Shown here: in pieces, positions 59,431-64,000 of the stretch
How the letters are laid out: the number at the start of each line of letters is the position of its first letter
Numbering within the stretch: position 1 is the stretch's first letter
Source: Selaginella tamariscina
Taxonomy: Eukaryota > Streptophyta > Lycopodiopsida > Selaginellales > Selaginellaceae
DNA: 64,000 nucleotides
Direction of reading: 5' to 3'
Assembly (NCBI GenBank): GCA_003024785.1
Contig: PUQB01000981.1
Coordinates: 1 to 64,000 of the forward strand
The notes under the pieces: generated by a model
What the model was told of the DNA's origin: nothing
Databases searched by the model: none
What the model saw: the letters and a program-made list of their open reading frames with translations, nothing else
Position numbers and translations under genes: made by a program

Positions 59431-60180
59431 GGAAACAGATCAAACGCAAAGCTGAAGAAAGCAACAACGGGGAAGCGTAAAGAGCCATCGGCCACTACGC
59501 ATTCGGGGCATCAGGAGACGACGTAATAATAAGGCTTCATCAACTTCGTAGCCGAGATCTTCCGACAATCTAGTTGATTGTGAGAAGCTGTATACATCTC
59601 TGCTTCAGGTTTAGTATATCCGTCTCTCTCTCTCTCTCTCTGTGCATTCAAGTTACGTGCTTCTGACACACGTATCAGTAGTTTGAATTTAATAATTATT
59701 TATGTGTAACTTAGCACACTTTTGAGCTTCCATTAAAGCTGTGATCGAGTGAGCAGCTTAACTTTAAGGAACAGCTTGATCACAGAGGTTATAATATGCA
59801 CTGAACTCTGTTTATTTCCTTAATGTGTGCGCGCGCGTGTGTGTGGTTTTTACAGGCAAGGAGTGATATTGAAGACTTAAAAGTGCAACTGGAGGAGAGA
59901 GCAAGATAGCGAGGAGGAATAAGGAGGCCGAGCCGAAACTCAGCAAGTTATTCAGAGCTTGAAAAAATTTGGAAGCTGAAAACGTGACTCGTAGAAAACA
60001 GTTTGTGTGTGTGTGTGTGTGTGTGTAAGCATAATATAACATTTTCATATGCATTATATATTCCTCAGCTGGATTCACTACAAGGCACATTGGAAGAGGA
60101 GCAGAACATGGAGCAAGCGGTAGGAGGCAAAGCAGTAGTGCAGTGGCTATTGATGATGCGGTGTTTTGCTACGGTTTATT
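59431..60180 (+). pseudogene. Coiled-coil gene fragment, unrecognised
   Basis: After a CAG at about 59857 a segment reads ARSDIEDLKVQLEERA, then lysine/arginine/glutamate-rich text (RRNKEAEPKLSKLF). After another acceptor near 60069 it reads LDSLQGTLEEEQNMEQAV. A further piece with TTGKRKEPSATTHSG lies at 59465-59520. The heptad-like charge pattern suggests a coiled coil (kinesin-, SMC- or myosin-like in style only). Frame changes and missing ends prevent identification. Confidence 0.3.
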
Positions 60181-61095
60181 TAGTGGTTAATCTTAAAGGT
60201 AACTATGACAAGCTGTATATAACTAAAAATCAAACTTCAAAATTCGCTTCCAGTTCAATTTTAGAGAAATTTACATATATACCCCTACAGTTTCATATAT
60301 CTATCAAGTTTATAAAATTACATTTTTACTCTCAAAGAAATTTTATATATGCCTATTAAACTTCTATACGTTTTATAACAATAAATAATTTAATTTTACT
60401 ATTAATATTTTAAAATTTGAACCATTATAAACAAAGAAAATCAAATAAATAAATAACCCAAAAAATAATAAAAATGAAACACGTATCTTAAAAATGTATA
60501 TACCTCATTTAAAATTTAATTAAATACTCTTGTAATTATATTACTTATTGTGTTATATTAGTTGAAGTCTAACAAAACATATATGTTTAACTAATAACAA
60601 ATTGGAATGAAATGGATTAAATAAGAAAACGTTAGTAAATGACTAATTATAATAATTATATTTTGGAGTGAAATACTATAAATCATTAATTATAAAATTT
60701 TATGTATTTTTAAGAAATATATTCTATTGAAAATAAAAATGTAAATTCTAAAACTTCATAGTCAAGATTACGCGAACTATATAATATGCATAAAACATAC
60801 TATCTTTTTCATAACAAAATTGTTAATATATGTGTAAGAAAATCAAAAGCTTATCTTTATGATATATTATACATTATAAAAGTACATAATTTTTATTACA
60901 AAATTATCTTTTCCTATATATCAACTAAATACAGTATTATTATACTAATTACAAAACTATCATCAAAAATAAAAAATACACGTTACCATGTGGGTTAGTG
61001 GACACGTGTGTGCTGTTTTGTTGTCAAAGCCTAGTGCTGCCACCTGGAATCCGGTTTCGTGCTAGGTAGCAAGGATGCCAGAAATGTGACACAAA
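60181..61095. other. AT-rich intergenic stretch
   Basis: Very AT-rich, without recognisable features. The last 100 bp form the upstream region of the SMP/LEA gene. Confidence 0.45.
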
Positions 61096-61592
61096 ATGGA
61101 GGAGCAGCGTCCGCCAGCAGTGACAATCGGTGATGTAAGTTAACTGTGATTGATTGTGGGATGATGTTGCAAAGTTGTTTAGGTTCTTGAGCAAGTGGGC
61201 ATGTTCTCATCTAATGAGCCTCTGGATGCCAAGGATGCCAAAGCTATCCAGAGTGCAGAGGCAATCGCTACTGGAAAGCCATGTGGTGTCCATGGCCCTG
61301 GATCAGAAGCGAGATCTGCGATTGATCACGACCCGCAGTCTCCGTATGCCAGAGTCGCTGGTGAGCAGGCCACGTTTGGTGATGTTCTTCATGTAAGTTG
61401 ATTGAATTCGTTTAGAGCTTGACGGCTTTAATTCATTCTCAACAGGATTGCAAGACTAGGTTAGCTTCTGACAAGGTTGTGACACAGCAAGATGCAGCAA
61501 GGGTTATTAGTGCTGAAGGTGAGATTCGACCCGGTCATGTTGCAGCCGCTATGGCTGAAGCTGCCACTTGTAATGAATCACAATGCAATTGA
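61096..61592 (+). CDS. Seed maturation protein (SMP) domain LEA protein
   Basis: Small LEA protein of the SMP family, associated with seed maturation and desiccation tolerance. Exons are 61096-61134, 61183-61392 and 61446-61592, giving about 131 residues with an unbroken frame. It starts MEEQRPPAVTIGD. Exon 2 carries LDAKDAKAIQSAEAIATGK, an SMP repeat, and then ARVAGEQATFGDVLH. Exon 3 has VVTQQDAARVISAEGEI, a second SMP repeat, ending NESQCN. It is shorter than most family members (about 180-260 residues), lacking a further N-terminal repeat. It is the only multi-exon host gene in the window with no apparent frame break. The ATG chosen is the first in frame with the domain. Confidence 0.9.
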
Positions 61593-62800
61593 ACTCTTGG
61601 CTCTGAATTATTTACTTTTAAGCTAAGACATTAATATATATTATGACTTAGAATATTCTAACCATTATTAAATGAATCTAAGGTTAAAAGTAAAATGTAA
61701 ACCCCAAGTTAACTGTATCACTATTATTAATATATCATTTTTCAAATGAAATTTAAAGATTAAAAATAAAACTTAACTCATTCTTACTTAGTCTTTATCA
61801 TTTCAGTTTTAGTTATGCGTAACGAATATGCATATATATAGTATTAGTATATTCTCATCTCATATAATTATTATTTCTTAAACTTTAATGTGAACTTAGT
61901 TTTATTATATTTCCGCTCCTTAAACAAAGTTATAATAAACTAAATATAAATTTGTTTTAATGAGAAAATCTATGTTTTAGAACTTATTAATAATATATCA
62001 TTTTAAAGCAACTTTAATAACTGAGATTCCTCGTTAATCAAGAAAATACATTAATTAAAAATTTGAGGTATTTATTAGAAAAATGGAATATGTAAATACA
62101 CAAATCATATATATATGATTATGTTTGTTTACATATATGTATGCGGCATATATATACATTAAGGTTGGAGTTTAATTTATTATAATTTATACTTAGTTTA
62201 ATAATGATTTTTATATATACATATGTCCTATATTATTGAATTTAGTAATTATTATATTCTTATGTTAACCATAGATTATTTTCTTTAACATTCCTAATTG
62301 ACTTAAGATTAATCTGGATCGTTCCTTCATCTAGAATATTTGCATCAAATCTGACACAGACTTAGCGTACCCAATGAACTTGTTGCTCACAATGTAATGT
62401 CAATCTTTTCCGAAAGCCAAACATATCTTCGAACCTGAGTAGGGGCTTGCGAAACAAGGTTTTGTCCGCTGGAAAGGTATGCACAAAATCAATATTCTCA
62501 TTCATAACTTTAACAGGAATTGAAGGTCTCCATATATCTACCGCAAAGTTTTAACAAGTGATTATGGGAGCTTAGAAGTGAATGTGAGCTCTCTCTCACA
62601 CACACACGCTCATGCAGGTTTTGAATGAATTGCGAAAGAGATACTTTAAAACAGCGTTGGAATTGCAATCTTGTATTATATGTAATATAAAAAGACGATG
62701 ACGCCGATCCATCAGTTGGTCCCGATGTGACTTCAAGAGTAACTACAGTGATTCTTTACATTGAATCTAAATATGAAATCATATGTATAAACCGCTTATA
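61593..62800. other. AT-rich intergenic with possible exon scraps
   Basis: To 62300 the sequence is AT-rich and featureless. Between 62500 and 62750 short coding-like text appears (for example DDADPSVGPDVTSRVTTV near 62700), which may belong to the duplicated zinc-knuckle gene. I cannot place its exons. Confidence 0.35.
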
Positions 62801-62982
62801 AGGCTGCCCGAACAAGCCACCTGGTAGCAGCTTCTCTAGAGCTTGCCATTGCAAAGGGCATAACTGCCCAGAGCTAAGCAATCCGTGTCATAGGCGGTAA
62901 GGAAGGACATTGTGCTAAGCAGGATGATGGAGAGAAAGAGAACAGAGGTGGAAGTGGACGAGGAACTGAGGAGCAATAAGTG
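62801..62982 (+). pseudogene. Tail of the duplicated CCHC zinc-knuckle gene
   Basis: Readable pieces are GCPNKPPGSS, NCPELSNPCH, and GKEGHCAKQDDGEKENRGGS then GRGTEEQ followed by a stop at about 62980. It preserves the knuckle core GKEGHCAK and a glycine-rich end better than copy 1, but frame changes occur between the pieces. Confidence 0.45.
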
Positions 62983-63610
62983 GTAAATAGGAAGGTGGCA
63001 GTGGAGAGGTTAGGATGACCGATGGGAGTTTGGGAGCTTATAGTTGTTCTTCAATTATTTTGAACTTGAATACTATATATACATATGCACACACACGAAA
63101 AATGGGTGGGAGCGAGTCTCCAGGTACGTATGTATGTATATAGAGTATATACTCTATATAAATCGATATTATAACAGAAATATAAATAACATGAAGTTAC
63201 AAGTTACCCGAACTTTAAGTTAACTGGGCAACCTCGCTCAAACTCATTCAAACGCAAATTTTCAGTAGCAACATCCAGACCTGCTTTTCCTGTTTTGCTC
63301 CGCACCACACACACACATGTATGTATATGTACGTATATCTGTGTGTGTGTGTACACCTCAAACTGTGCTTTATGCCATGCAACTGAATATCAGCACCTGT
63401 AAACACTAAACAGAAATATAAATAAATATTATATATTTAAATAGTTTACTAATAGAATGCTAATATCTTATATAGTTAATCATATATTAATATAGATATG
63501 AAAAACATGCAGACATTATGCATTTATATAATTTAATTTAATAATATGATTGCTCAACAGATGCATTATGATTAATATTAAACCATTAAAATCACACACA
63601 CACACACACA

Positions 63611-63706
63611 CTATTTCACCTTGGCTCCACTATTTTCATCCAAGTCAGCAAGCAGGGTCTTCAACTTAGATTCCATGCGTATGTCTTTGACTGCAGTTTC
63701 TTCGTC

Positions 63707-63749
<43 letters not shown>

Positions 63750-63935
63750 TATATATAACACCTGAAAGTAAGTGGTTAAGTTAAACCAAAACCCGAAAAA
63801 ACTCACGTTAATCTTCAGCAACATTTTTTTGTCCCAGTTTATGATGATGCTGATGTTGCCTTTGGGACTTACAGTATGTGACTCATCAAGTACCAGAATC
63901 TGACCCGTGAAGCTCAAATCACTTCCCAAAGTTGC
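63611..63935 (-). CDS. 3' end of the unrecognised gene, duplicate copy
   Basis: Minus strand: ITRYATLGSDLSFTGQILV, LDESHTVSPKGNISIIINWD and KKMLLKIN (63935-63808, donor GTGAG), then a last exon with TAVKDIRMESKLKTLLADLD and ENSGAKVK and the stop at 63611-63613. This copy is in frame and includes DEN, absent from copy 1, so it may be the functional locus. The 5' part lies outside the window. The family is not recognised. Confidence 0.45.
63709..63746. repeat. (AC)19 microsatellite
   Basis: Uninterrupted AC run of 38 bp between the last two exons of the unknown gene. Confidence 0.95.
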
Positions 63936-64000
63936 ATACCTTGTTATTGCCTGCAGGTATGCGCGCGTGTGTGTGTTCTATAATATGTAAAGCAAATATA

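Larger units (their letters stand above)
62801..64000. repeat. Duplicated segment, copy 2 (continues past window end)
   Basis: Direct duplicate of 56896-58033, diverged by substitutions and indels. One side lacks short pieces present in the other: copy 1 has an extra stretch in the glycine-rich region, and copy 2 has an extra CATGAAGTTACAAGTTACCCG-type piece near 63190. It begins abruptly at AGGCTGCCCG, and no target-site-like repeats are visible at that edge. Confidence 0.85.

Overview
The window reads as nuclear DNA of a land plant. The evidence is intron-rich genes with GT..AG introns, plastid- and mitochondrion-directed proteins (a thylakoid lumen protein, TIM50), plant-only families (DUF569, ACR ACT-repeat, SMP-domain LEA) and plant-type LTR retroelements. 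I cannot fix the species. There are no rRNA genes, convincing tRNA genes or CRISPR arrays.

Layout. 1-9.7 kb: an old, broken Ty3/gypsy element on the minus strand (about 301-6402), followed by repeat-derived DNA without a recognisable gene. 9.8-17 kb: a self-nesting cluster of non-coding TG...CA elements of one family, three levels deep, with near-matching 5-bp flanks. 17-20 kb: AT-rich DNA with degenerate tandem repeats. 20.1-26.1 kb: two copies of a second Ty3/gypsy family, with 161-bp LTRs, lying head to head. 26.3-34.9 kb: a compact gene island with a DUF569 gene, a RAD52-like/ODB organellar DNA-repair gene, branched-chain aminotransferase, TIM50 and SF3B2. 36.4-44 kb: an ARM-repeat fragment, a decayed copy of the nested family and an old Ty1/copia element with very short LTRs. 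45.2-54.5 kb: a second gene island with thylakoid lumen 15.0-kDa protein 2, an ACR four-ACT-domain protein and, divergent from it, LEO1 of the Paf1 complex. 55.3-64 kb: a degenerate CCHC zinc-knuckle gene with GW-type mini-exons, a convergent unrecognised gene, a coiled-coil fragment, an intact SMP/LEA gene, and a second diverged copy of the zinc-knuckle/unknown gene tails, showing a duplication of more than 1.1 kb that runs off the window.

The identified genes are mostly unlinked housekeeping functions: mitochondrial import, splicing, transcription elongation, amino-acid metabolism and sensing, organellar DNA repair, photosynthetic lumen, and seed/desiccation tolerance. Three organisational points stand out. 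There are two close divergent promoter pairs (RAD52-like/BCAT and ACR/LEO1). Introns are rich in TG/TA microsatellites. Nearly every multi-exon host gene shows apparent one-base frame breaks inside conserved domains, mostly one missing base, which suggests an unpolished assembly more than pseudogenes.
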